Shown here: one piece after another, positions 1 to 12,700 of the stretch
How positions within the stretch are numbered: the first letter of the stretch is position 1
Layout: every line of letters begins with the position of its first letter
Origin: Lineus longissimus
Taxonomy: Eukaryota > Nemertea > Pilidiophora > Heteronemertea > Lineidae
NCBI RefSeq assembly: GCF_910592395.1
Contig: NC_088321.1
Coordinates: forward strand, 15,378,001 to 15,438,000
DNA length: 60,000 nucleotides
Reading direction: 5' to 3'
Position numbers and translations under genes: made by a program
The notes under the pieces: model-generated
What the model saw: the letters and a program-made list of their open reading frames with translations, nothing else
Databases searched by the model: none
What the model was told of the DNA's origin: nothing

Positions 1-563
1 CCATGATGACCTGGTCTGAAATCTGGATCGATACTCAAAGTAAAGTTTGCCAGAAGTAGCTTTTGATTATCAGATGATAAATCACGTCGCGTGATCAGAC
101 AGACTTGAATATCTCTGACCCTGGCCTTCTTTTGAGAGCATGTCTGAATATCTCGACCCTGGGTGCTTATCTGCAGTCTATTTTGGTGGATTGTGTACGA
201 CGCATGCCCGTCATACGCAGTCTCCGGGAAGACGAGTTGAAAGAGGGATAAGAAATTGGATATCTTAGCTCTCCGAGGCCGCATTGGTGATTTGAACTTG
301 AGTAGGGACTTATCAATTCTCGTTTTGGCGATCTTGGATTTATGCTTTGTGTCACTGTTGTCCCTGTTGTCTTATGACCTTGAGATTTGGGTGGACAACA
401 GGTCAGGTTCCAGCGACTTGATTTGGTGTACGTCTCGATAACACTGTGTATTTTAGGAAGAAATACGTCTTTCTAAGTCGTCTTTATCAAAGAAGTATTG
501 AAGGCCTCGGCCCAAAGTATCACAAAGTGATAACAAGAACTTAGAAAAGGATACATTTGCAAA

Positions 564-753
564 ATGAGCGACAAGCAACGATATGTTTTCCCGGGCGTTT
601 ACAGGCAGGGCTTCGTCCAGCGGGAGGAAGCGCCCCACCTCCCACAGTACAGCCGAGAAAAAAACTCCTCATATCTCCGCCACCGCTGCAAACTTGATAT
701 CAATACGGATGAATCAGTACATCAACGGATGACCGGGATTATTTGCACAGTGG
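564..753 (+). CDS. Pyruvate kinase alternative first exon 1a
   Basis: Encodes 63 residues from ATG to TGIICTVG and ends in phase 1 before GTAGGT, joining the exon at 2534 to give CTVGPACRS. The N-terminal tail holds FPGVY, then [13 protein letters not shown], which matches the MCRLDID segment of vertebrate enzymes. ATG 564 is the only in-frame start before the conserved part. A TTTTAG at 449-454 could be an acceptor for a 5'UTR intron. Confidence 0.85.
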
Positions 754-3700
754 GTAGGTGGATTTCTTCATTGTATTCCAGAGTGGGTGTGTCCCATTCC
801 TGTGGTGTGCAAAGTTACGGTAGCACAAATTTGAAAAGGGGCGTAGCCATTTACAGTCAGTTTTTAAAATGGGTGACAGCTTGGCCAGACTCAGGCAAAT
901 TACCATAATTGAAGTTGGTTCAAAGCCTACGCCGTTTGTCAAAAATTTGAAATTTGTAATAGAGTGTACCGGCTCCCTAATTTAAAAATAGGCCAATAAA
1001 AAAGATGAAGATCCCCCATCGCCCATGATCCATGACAATGTCACCGAAGCGTAACCGGGTCACAAAAGTGTCATGCTATGATATGCACATCAAGTCTCAC
1101 CACCATTGATAGCATTCATGAATCAGTGGACTGTGACCATTCTTTGGTGTTGTCAAACCTACAACCTACTACCCTGTGCTGGGTCTTTGAGTAGGAATGC
1201 CTCTTGTGTAGGCCTTGGAGCGGTGGTTTCGGCAGTGCTCATGAACTGACGGCAAGGCAATGTTGACGATCTTTTTGGAGAAATTGCCACATCTTTGATT
1301 CAAAGTCATGAACTTTCGTTGTAATTCGCTCCATATCAAGACGTAGTTGTAACTACCCAACAGATACTTCTCAGGATACTTCTGCTGTGTAGTGTTAAGA
1401 CTGAATCGTTATCGTCTTCAAACCGCTGGGAAACCAAATTCAAAATGTCCGCCGATGATTTGTGGTCAGCGGGCGAGGCTGACTTCTCATTGGACGATTG
1501 GCCGGACGAAATGGTTGACTATTTCCCCGGCGTCTTCAACATGCCGATGGTCAAATATTTCGGGGGGAATGCTCCTGATGATAGTCAACTGCCTTACGGG
1601 ACACACCGTGGGGAAACATTTCTGAGGCATAAGTGCACATTGAATATAAACGAGGACGAATCTAAGCGTATCCGGAGGACAGGGATTATTTGCACCGTCG
1701 GTAGGTCTGGCTCCGTGCTCGGCAAGATTGAAAATGTTTCCCCCGAGTTTCAGGGTTAGAAAGTCATGAAGGTTACGGGACCAACTGCCTTTTCACTTTC
1801 AGTTATAGTTCTGGGCAAGAAACATGTTTCAGCTGATTCTTCCCGTCTTGACCATCGAGCTTGTTTGGAATTTACCTTTTGTACTATTAATACAGCACAT
1901 CATACGATATGCTACAGTTTCTAGCTTGCATTGACTGTACTGGGGCTCCTAAAGAGAAAACCCACAGTGCTTCTAATAGTTCTGTTTTTACAGGCAGCTA
2001 GCATAACTTCAACCTGTTGCTGCTTCCTTTTCTGTCATAGATCACTTTGGTAGAATGGAGTAGCCTCATAGCCTTGTGGTTAACACTGCTGGCGACCACG
2101 CAATAGGCCCGGGTTCAATCCCAGGCCAGGGAGAACCTAGGACTGTATTTCTTGATGAACCCGGGTGGCTTTCAGGGAACTCAAATACCTTGCTCTTCAC
2201 AGTCCTTCAAATGAGACTTCCCGAGTTCCTTGCATCTGGTATCTGTACCAGGACAAGACCCCACCAAGTGAGAAACATGAGTAGCTTGCGTGGACTCTAC
2301 CTCTGGTTGAAGCCAAAATCACTAAACCCAATTGGCACCTAACCATAGTGGCAGGTAAAAATCCTGCTCATCCTGCCTGTAGAATAACACCTCCAAGTGC
2401 AGAGCGCATGCTGAAGAAGAAGAAGAATTTGATGAGAACCCAAACTACAAGTCGACAGGAGTGTACAGAATGGACAGTCTTGTTTAGTTTCAATTCGACT
2501 CTATTTCAACTGTTGCCATTTGTCTCATTTTAGGTCCAGCATGTCGCAGTATCAAGACTCTCGAGCAGATGATAAAGGAGGGGATGAACGTCGCCAGGAT
2601 GAACTTCTCCCATGGAACGCATGAGGTAAGGTGCCAACCGCCCTGAGGGGTACTTGGGGCAGCTGATATTGCAAGCCTTGGGGTCTGAGGGGTTGTTAAA
2701 GTCCAGCGTGTCTGGGCATCATGACTTGAATAGATGATGAGAGAGGGTATGAACGTCACCAGGATGAACTTCTCTCGTGGATAACATGAGGTATAGTTTT
2801 AAGGGAACATTGCCAAGCCAACCCAGAATGAAGCTAGTGTGTTACCAAGCCAATCTTTGGGCAGGCCAGCCAAGCGTGGTGCCAGTCAGTTAGATTTATA
2901 GGCAGCAGATGGGGTCACTGAACCGAGTATGGGGAACATGGTCACCAAGCCAACCAGGGCAGGGGACACTACGCTTCCTCATGCTGACCTGAGTTTAGGA
3001 GAAGTTGGAATGCCCTCGTGCACCAGTAGCTCCCAAGCTGACTTGAAGAGTTCCCAGGAGCTGATAGCCAATTCTTGTGCCAGGCTTACTGCTGTGCTGG
3101 GCACCAGTCGGAGTTGACCTGGAGCCTTCAGATGGCCATCAGGTGAACTTGAATTCAAAACTGCAGGTCCCATGAAGCCAAATATGATTGCTAAGTAGAC
3201 AAAGATTCGCATAAGATGAGAGAGAACAGGAAGATTGTGCAGCTGTAAACCACAGTGAGCTCAACACGAACTCTCTGCCATTTTAGCTGTGATCCTTGAG
3301 CTCAGTATTGTGTAAAACCAACTGTTTCGTTCACCTATTTGTGTTTCTCTCCAGTACCACGCCGAGACAATCGATAATGTTCGAAAAGCCGTGGCCAAGT
3401 TCCACCGGCCGCACCCTATTGCCATTGCATTGGATACCAAGGGGCCGGAGATCAGGACTGGACTCATTGGAGGGGTACGTATGGCTCTCTGCACTTGTGT
3501 CTTCATCATCGTTGTCAACAAATCGTTTTCCCTTTAAAGAGTTGAAACAGAATTGGGAAAATTGGTGCCGAAAAGGGAAGTGGACTGGTTGTTTAAAAGT
3601 GAACCTGTCTTGTTCAAGGGAACTGCATCAGTTGGTGCTGAATGGCTTATGTTGAGGATCATGGGGCTGATATGTGATGGCCTTCGATTAATGGTGGTTG

Positions 3701-6700
3701 GTTCAGCTGGCTAGAAGGCAAAACTTTGTGAAAACATGTTTGGTGAAGCATTGGTAGGGATGATGGTTAACGGAAAAACTGCAAATCAAATTCAAAGCAT
3801 GCGTGTTAAATAGTGTGCCAGCCAGTACTGTAGCTTTATATAATCACACTTGTACTGACCACTCAAGAAGTACTCAGTAGCTTTAAAGTCGGTAAGGATG
3901 TAGGGTTTCAGATGAAGTAGGTCCTTCTCTCCGCGGGGTTTTCTTAGGAAGGGTCATGTGGTACTCTTGATATTAAAGAAGTTTTGTCAGTGTGCAACAC
4001 AAAGTAGGGTGGCCAGCTATTTGAGGTAGGGTGGCCCTGTAGAAACCCTTGACCTATTCTAGAGCAAGGGTGGGTGGCTCTGCCAAGGTAGGGTGGTAAG
4101 CTGCCAGGGTAGGGTGGCTCTGCCAAGGTAGGGTGGGCCTGACGAATGGCCTTGTGGAGAACACTGGTCTTTTGGTCCACCTTTCCCACATGAGCTGCTA
4201 TCTTTGATAAAGTTTTATAGCTATATTCCCACGATTTCCATTGCAGAGCGGCACTGGTGAGATCGAACTGGTCAAAGGGAACATTATCAAAGTCACCACA
4301 GACGACAAGTTCGAGGATCAGTGCAGCGGTACCGTGCTTTGGCTCGACTACAAGAACATTGTGAAAGTCGTCGAGGTCGGGAACCGAGTCTTCGTCGATG
4401 ATGGCTTGGTTTCGTTAGTTGTCAAGGAAATAGGTACGTCACTGAACTGGTGTTGACCCCTTTAGGTAGGACACTGAACTGGTGTCGACCCCTTTAGGTA
4501 GGACACTGAACCGCCTGATAACGTTGCATTGGTTTCCGCTGTATTTCCGAAAGGTGTTAGGCAGATGTTGTGGTTGGTGATGAGTGCACCCATTAGCCGT
4601 AGTCTGTGCACTTTGTCTTTGGTTAGAATTTATTTCAGAGTGTCTGCCAGCTAGTCTGGTTGTCGTGACCGAGTTGATTTGCTGCCCGGCAGATTTACTG
4701 TGGGTTGGGTTTGCATTGCCATTGGTGAATGTCAGAGTGTGTCAGCATTATTCAAGAACGAATTGAGCAATATTAAGTTTAATGCGTTCATTTCAGGTTC
4801 CGACTTCCTCATGTGCGAGATCGAGAACGGTGGGAAGTTGGGCAGTCGTAAGGGATGCAACCTGCCGGGCGTTGTGGTAGATCTCCCTGCAGTATCTGAG
4901 AGGGACATCAAGGACTTGAAGTTTGGTGTGGAACAGGGGGTAGGTGAAAAATTATGCATCCTGACCCTCAAAGTTATGCGTTTACCATGCATTTGTATAC
5001 TCACAAAGTCAATATCTTCAGATCTTTCACCTTCTGATGGCCGATATTGAACTCAGGACAATAGCAAAATGAATTTTTCCAGCATCCAAGTTTGCTGGTT
5101 ACTGGAATGACATGCTCTCCATTGCCATAGCTTGCCCCGCCCCTCCATTTTAGAACGCTGCTCTTAAACCTGTACTAAGATCTCTCTATCATGACTTTCC
5201 AGGTCGACATGGTGTTTGCTTCGTTCATCCGAACAGCGCAAGCGGTGCATGATGTCCGAAAGATCCTCGGCGACAAGGGAAAGAATATTAAAATCATCGC
5301 CAAGATTGAGAACCAAGAAGGAGTGGACAAGTGAGTTTTAAAGGCCTATGCCATTTGTTAAGAAGTTGAAATTTGTAACGTGCACTCGAACAGTGGACTT
5401 CTTGGCATCTTTGCGGCTGTGATTGTGACAGTTTCCACTGCAGGATGGCTCTGTTATCTTCACAACTCCTTCCTCGTTACAGCTATGATGAGATCCTTGA
5501 AGCTGTTGACGGTATCATGGTTGCCCGTGGTGATCTGGGTATCGAGATCCCGGCCGAGAAGGTGTTCCTTGCTCAGAAGATGATGATCGGCAAGGCAAAC
5601 AAGGCTGGGAAACCTGTCATTGTTGCAACACAGGTGAGACAGCTCTAACACCAGACGGGCAAAACCATTTGCCAGACGGGGGAGTCTGAGAAGTGCATGT
5701 AGTGCATTGGTTAGTACTACATGTACAAGTGACCCCCCCATTGGGCAATACCATTTACTCATTCCCTTGGAACAGATTTTACCAGTTCAAGAGAAATTTG
5801 GGAAAATCAACAATTACCCCGAGATGTAAATAAAATCAGAACAATCTCAAATGTAAAACGGTGCTAAAATTTGGTTGTTGATAATATTCATCAAGTATTT
5901 GTTTTACAATGTAGTTGAAAGTTTTGATCGTCTGATTAGAGTATTTTGAGGACACTTGATCAAAAATGTGTTCGAATATCCAATCTTGTTCTTTCCCACC
6001 TTCAGATGTTGGAGAGCATGGTGACTAAACCACGACCGACTCGTGCCGAGACAAGTGACGTGGCCAATGCTGTTTTGGACGGCGCTGATTGTGTCATGTT
6101 GTCGGGAGAAACGGCCAAGGGTGACTACCCACTTGAAGCCGTGAAGATTATGCACAAGGTAATCAGATTTAAAGCTACCCCCCTGCCCCCTGCCCCCTGC
6201 CCCCTGCCCCCTGCCCCCTGCCCCCTGCCCCCTGCCCCCTGCCCCCAGCAACAACACTGAAGAACTGCTTGACAGTCTCCATTGGCCTTTGACGTCATCC
6301 TTGCTGTTGGCATTTCTGGAAGGAGGATTCAGGATTTCTCCTGTTGCCGAGAATAACCGCTTGGCTGTATAACGGATATGTCATCAGTCACATTTTTTGA
6401 AACTCACCCAGTTCTTCTTTGTGCTTAGTGAGGAAGATGGTGGAATTTCAAGTCCCTCGTTTGTGCCAGTAAACATTAATCTTCCGTGGTAATCACACGA
6501 TACCCTCGCATGAAGTCCTCATGATGCGAAAGTGATATATCTTCTGACTTACTCATACTTTCTCCTAACGTGCCAATTCAAATTCCATTTCAGATTTGCC
6601 GAGAGGCTGAGTCAGCCGTGTACCATAGACAGCTGTTTGAGGAGCTGCGACAAGAGACACCAACTCCCACCGACATGGCGCACACTATTGCTATCGCGGC

Positions 6701-9700
6701 CGTGGAGGCGTCTATCAAATGCCACGCAGCTGCTATAGTCTGTATTACCACAACTGGAAGGTATGCTCCCGTGCTCCTCACCAAACCACGCTCACCCAAC
6801 CTGTCACTGCCTCCGATCTGAAATCGTGAAAATGTTTTAGAGCTGACCTGTGTATAATATGAAGTCATGTAAACAGGCTTGGCTTCGATAGAACATTTGA
6901 ATTGTTGTTTTGAAATGTAGAAGAGATATGAGCTAAAGTGTTGCCGTCTATCTGCAGAAAGTAGTACTAGCAACTTATTTACTGGTCTGGCATATTTTAG
7001 TGATCTGTCCACATGATAATGAGAAAAGGGGCACACTTTGGATAGAAATTATTGACGAAAAAAACACTGGGGGAGGGTGCAATGGGAATTGCCTTCATCA
7101 CCTCAGTGGATTTCTAGCCCTGTCTCATGCATTCTCATTAAAACTTTGTTGATAAATTGACACTACTGACAATTTTGACCCACACACATTCTTCCACGGA
7201 ATCTCACTCTGACTCTTTTTTCAGATCTGCACATCTAATGGCCGCCTACCGCCCCCGATGCCCGGTCTTGGCCATCACTCGAGTCGCCCAGACTGCCCGA
7301 CAGGCCCATCTGTACCGCGGCTTATTCCCTGTCTACTACAGTGGTAAGATGACACAAAATCAAAGCGTCAAAAAGATGAAGTTGTTGACGTATCTGTGTT
7401 ATCTGTCTGTGGCTATTCAATGATGGCTCCGTGATTTTGAACGATATTGTCGATTTCATCTGGATTACAATACTCTGAAAATTTCATCCCAAGATGATAT
7501 CACGTATTGAATTCTTGGTGAGGGTTACTCATCACGGTCATGACAGCAGAAAGGCAGATGGCGCAGATAGGAACACGTTTGTCCTCTTGACGCTTCCCAC
7601 AAACAGGCAATTTTCATCCCTGTAAAATATATAGCTTGATCACAGTGACCCGCTTACAGTAACAAACCTAATGATTATCGGCTTTACACGCAGACTAGAG
7701 ATCTTTTGGTTGCACAGAGCAGCAATAATAATCGCGGTTTGGAGCGATTTGAATTCCTTGTTTGCATTAGGCTTTGGCAAAACACGTTGTGGTCATTTTG
7801 ACAACAGCCAGTTTGAGTAGGTCAGGTAATTGTTACATTGGGGCTGATCATTCGTCCCCATTTGATACCCTCTTCTGTGATGCTGGGGCTTTCTCGGGCG
7901 ACACATTGTCCTATGTCCTTCCTGTTTGTTTTAGAGTGCCTTCCTGGTTTTTCCGAGGGAGTTTAATAGAATTGCCACAATTTATTGAAAATTAGGAGAT
8001 TTATGGCATACATGTCCTGGGTTTTCATTCTAACTGGTTGGCAACTCTGAAGTCCAACTTGTTTATATGTTTTGAATTAGGCCAAGCTAATCTGTTGGTT
8101 TTGAATAATGTCAGACTTACCTGTTGGCTTTGGAGTCAGACCAATCTATTGGTGTTGATAGATTGAACAAGGTTGGACCAGTCTATTGATTTTGAATAGA
8201 CTGGTCTCGTTGTTTTTGAATAAAGTCAAATCTCTTCAAATCTTCTTTACTACTAATCTTGATTTCTCCTTTTAGATTTCAGACAAATTAGAGAAAATAG
8301 CTGTGTCGTGATGAATTTTATTGCTTTTGTTTAGGCGGCCATACTTGAATGAAGATCTACTTCAGCTTTGTCAAGATTATCAATGTTTAAAGGCTGTACA
8401 GGGATTTAATGATAAAATAGGAAATAAAATTAAATGAAGTTATTAAAATACACCAGTACAATGGATATAATTATAATATTAATCACTGCTACGAGATTTT
8501 GCTAGAATTACTGGGCCAGCTTGTGTGCGTTTTGTGATTTGTTGCAAATTCATTCCGGTTGATTGACCCAGTTTACAACTAAGCCCACCTTGTTCTGTAT
8601 ATATGTAGATTTTTCGAAAAAACAAATTGGTCTGCGTAGCAAAACAGAAAATACTGTTATCGACATCATCACTGCTCTAACCTTTGCTGATAATAACTTT
8701 CACACACCCAACCTATTCCCCTATCTAGGTCAGTATAGCAGCAAGGACGATGAGAATATTCCCTTCCCCGGCATACAGCGTACTGGAGGTAAGTTGGACA
8801 TTTTTAACAACGGGTTGTTTTGTGGTTTTGAACGGAATTTGCATCTGGTATGACTTCTGACATACTCATTCATTCAAGATGGCTGCAACTAGTTACAGTT
8901 GATCCTCTCTATTTGGGACTCCCTTGAGATTTAGAGATGAGACATTTCTAATTTTTAGAGGATTTTGATTTTCCCTCTGAAACAGAGCTTATTTTTTGCT
9001 TTTGGCACTTTTAAAGCCCTGTGACAGAACTACCAATAGGCAATACAATCAAGTGTGCTAATCACAGTAAATTTCTTAATGTGGGCTCAAGAGTTGATGA
9101 ATAAATGGAAACATTTCAAGTCATATTGATGCAGCAGTTTCGTTCAAAATACTATAATACGACCATCTTTACCCGAATATCCCAACCTTGATCCTGTTAA
9201 CTTGCATGTCCTGGAGTCCAGGTCTGTTTCCTTGTGTCTGTGTGTCCTGTGTGCAACCTCTTCACCAGGTTAGTAAATTTCTGATGTCTGTGTGTTGCGG
9301 TGTATGACTATGAGAGTAGTTGGGAACCGGTTTTTGTCTGTCTTCTCTCCAATGTTTTTAGAGCGTGCTGAAGTGGCCTACATCCTACTAACTAACTGCA
9401 TGTATCACTTGCAGTGGCTCTCAATACCCACTCTAGTGATGTAACCTCGGACAATGATACCATATTGTGTACATGGGACCATTGGCATTGGTTTGTAACA
9501 GGTCCTGGCTACCAGGTTCGCTTTGAGCTTTGAAGTGGATTAGCAGGCTTTGAATATTGTATCAGTTATAGGCTCTGGCACGGTTGCTGAGCGCCAAGCC
9601 TTTGAAAGAGGAACCACAATGATGGTACTTAGCTTTGATGGATTCACTTTCAAACGCTTTACGGCAATAATTTAGGCTGTTGATGCATGTCAATAGGGTA

Positions 9701-12700
9701 GCTTTATCTCGGAACAATAGTCTCGCACTTGCTTGTTAGTAAATTAAATCTCCTAAGTGTACATTGAAGTATGCGTTGCATGTTTTGGTCCTAGTGTTTG
9801 TGTGGTGTTTGAGACTTTTTCTGTTGACATTCTAAAGCATGCTATAATTTGTCTAATTAAACGCGAATTTCTATATCTGTTGATTTAGTTTGACTTTGTT
9901 CTGAAAGATACTGGTGCTAAGTATAATTTCTCGATATATGTGATGGTTGATTCGTCTTGAATAACTTTAACTATTTAACAATTCTTGCCTTGTCTTGTAT
10001 CTTGCGGTTAAATTGGTGTCAAGGTCCTTTCAGTAACGTGTAGGTTTGAATTGAGCTCTAGTAAGAAGCATGAATGGGCTATACACAAAGTAGTGGTTCA
10101 TCCTTTCATTCATAAATCTCATAAAATCAAGTCATAAACCTTGCAATGTACACTTTCAGCTCACAAAAATGTCAAAGCTTTCACACTTGATCAAGTGTGC
10201 TTCGTCCCAGATGTTGTTACAGATGTTGTCCCAGCTGTAGCAGGCCTTTCAATTACATGGAGGCCTCTACACCCTGTATTTTTTTAGCCTATTTTGGGGA
10301 CATGTTTTTTTTGCTTTTTAGCTTAATTTGGGGACATTTCGTCGTGCCAATTTGCCTGAACATCGACGTCCTTATTGACTGACATTGTCACATGCACCTG
10401 AAAACTCATAATTTTAGGATGAAAAGTATCAAATTAGGCCATTTAGGATGAGATTTGGTCATTTAAGGTGTCAAAATACGCTTGAGGGGGTCAAATTACC
10501 CCTTTAAAAAAAAAAAAAAAAAAAAAAAAATTTTCTTTTTTTTTTCTATTTTGGGGACATTTTTTCAGGGCCTAATTTGGGGACATGCCAAATTTCCTAC
10601 ACCGTATAGCGGTGTGAAAATGATGTAATCGAAAGGCCTGCTGTAGGGCAGTGGGTGGTGCCCCCCATCTTTGTTGAGAAACATAAGAGACAGGTCTTGT
10701 AATTGCACAACACAGACAAAGCACATTTGATTATATTTGAAAGCTTCAACTTTTTTGAGCTAAAGTTTAGAACTTACAAAAGCTTTATGGTGTTGGAGGG
10801 CTAACCTGCTGAACGACAGGTGCTAAACTTGCGATTGGCAAGCATGCAATGACCATGAAGGGTACTTGGGTTAGTTTGAAATAACCTTGGAGGGTATTTG
10901 CGTTAGTGTTGAGTAAACGCGCTGTAGACGTTCCATGGTATGTATTATTAACCCCTTGTTGCTTCGACAGGTCCCAAACTTTACGTCAAAGGCGTGGAGA
11001 ATCTGCAAGATGAAAAAAGTAAGTTACTGCATGATGTCAAGATTCGACTTGATCTTAACGCGGAGCTACTGTCAGTTAATCAACCGACTAATCAATGGTA
11101 TCTATCCTTAACTATCTGTCGGTTAACACATCAACAGTTTAAAACATGCTGTCTAAATGGCTAATCAGGCAAGATTGTAAGAGACTGTAAAGATTATTGT
11201 GTGGGGAGCCGGGCCTAGCAGGGAGGGGGGGACCACCATCTTGGGCAAGGACTCCCAGATGGAGATATTGTTTGGGGGGAAGGAGGCAACTCCTTGGCCA
11301 ACACGGCGGCTAAGACATAACTACTAATGGGCCAGGTCATGCATCATGTGCAAAGCACAATCGGAATTATACAAGAGATGCTAAAGGGGGAGGGTCAAGG
11401 TACCTGCCAGAGGTTTTACTCTCCTGGCGTTAAAACCTAAACATAGCTCCTTGGTGTTGTGGTATTCCCTCATCACAGTGAGCAACTTGAAGTTGTATCT
11501 ACAATTCATACAAGGGTTCAGTTTTAGATGCAGCCTTCCATCCGAGGCTAGATTCCCTCGAAGAGGTGGTTCGCTTTGACTCGGGGAAATGGCAACCCTC
11601 GGAGAGGTGGATGTTGCTTCTAAAGTTTTCATGTGTGAGCTGTTCTTATGTGACACATACTGCAGATTTAACCTCAAATTAAGATAAAAATTGATGGTGA
11701 AAATCTTACCAACAGTAGCTCTGCCCATTTGTAACTTTTCCTTGTTCAGTGTAGACTCCTGTCTTTTGTTTTGCTTGTGATGTAGGTTCAGAAGACACAT
11801 TATCGCAACGCCTTGAGCCTTCTCATTGACGTCATTACTCTAGTTACAATGAAATTTTGGCGATGATATGCATAATATCCATGATCTGGCGATGATATGT
11901 CATCTGATGTTGACGATTTTTATCAAGGGGTGCACCTTTAGCCAGCTTTAGTTGACTTGCTGTTTTCGTGTGATTCAGCCTGTTCCCAATCCTAGCTTTG
12001 AGTCGGTCATCCTAAGCAGTGTCCAGTAGCATCCACTAAAGTTGATTACTAAATGATAATCATGCTATTTTGCACGTTTCCTGTAGATTTAATGGCTTTG
12101 GTGAGAAATAAGTGAAGACACCGGAACTGTGCATCCCGAATGTGACCCGTCACAGCAAAACCAGGGGCTTGTTGCACAGAAGAGGAGCCAAAATGACACA
12201 TGGAGATAATGGAAGAAATTGACAGACTCAGATATTTCAAAAGACAGACATCAGAGAAATTAGCAAGTCCGTCTCAACCTGCCAAGCTTAGAGCAACATG
12301 CGCCTGGTTTTGCTGTGACGGGTCACAAATGAGATCAAATGCCCTATATTTGTATCATGATTGCCTTCATAAATGGTGAATTGTGTATTTCCTTTTTTTT
12401 TGGAAGAAGAGTTTCCGACGACTCAATTCCTTGCATTTTGATACAATCATTTCCTGCCTGACTTCTTGGTATTAATGTACTAACCATATTTGCAGAAGGG
12501 GCGAATCACGAACCAGGGCTGAAGCCGGATGGCTCTCGCGTTGACAATGGTAAGAATTTGAAAACATATAAATAGTGGTAAAATAGTGTTGGAATCCTAT
12601 TCATTTTTGGCATCTCTGTCATGCTGGCCTCCTCCCAAAGCAAACCTTGCCTCAAAGAAAAGGATTCAGCACATGGGGTGATCATTTCAGTGTCCTGTTT

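Noticed and set aside
2069-2140. Functional tRNA gene
   Set aside because: A and B boxes are present, but the cloverleaf is not complete and the sequence runs into a SINE body.
6590-7036. 148-codon minus-strand frame
   Set aside because: It is the antisense of pyruvate kinase exon 9 and its flanking intron; a shadow of real coding sequence.
11381-11800. 139-codon minus-strand frame in a pyruvate kinase intron
   Set aside because: Antisense to the gene, no family similarity, and no splice-site support.
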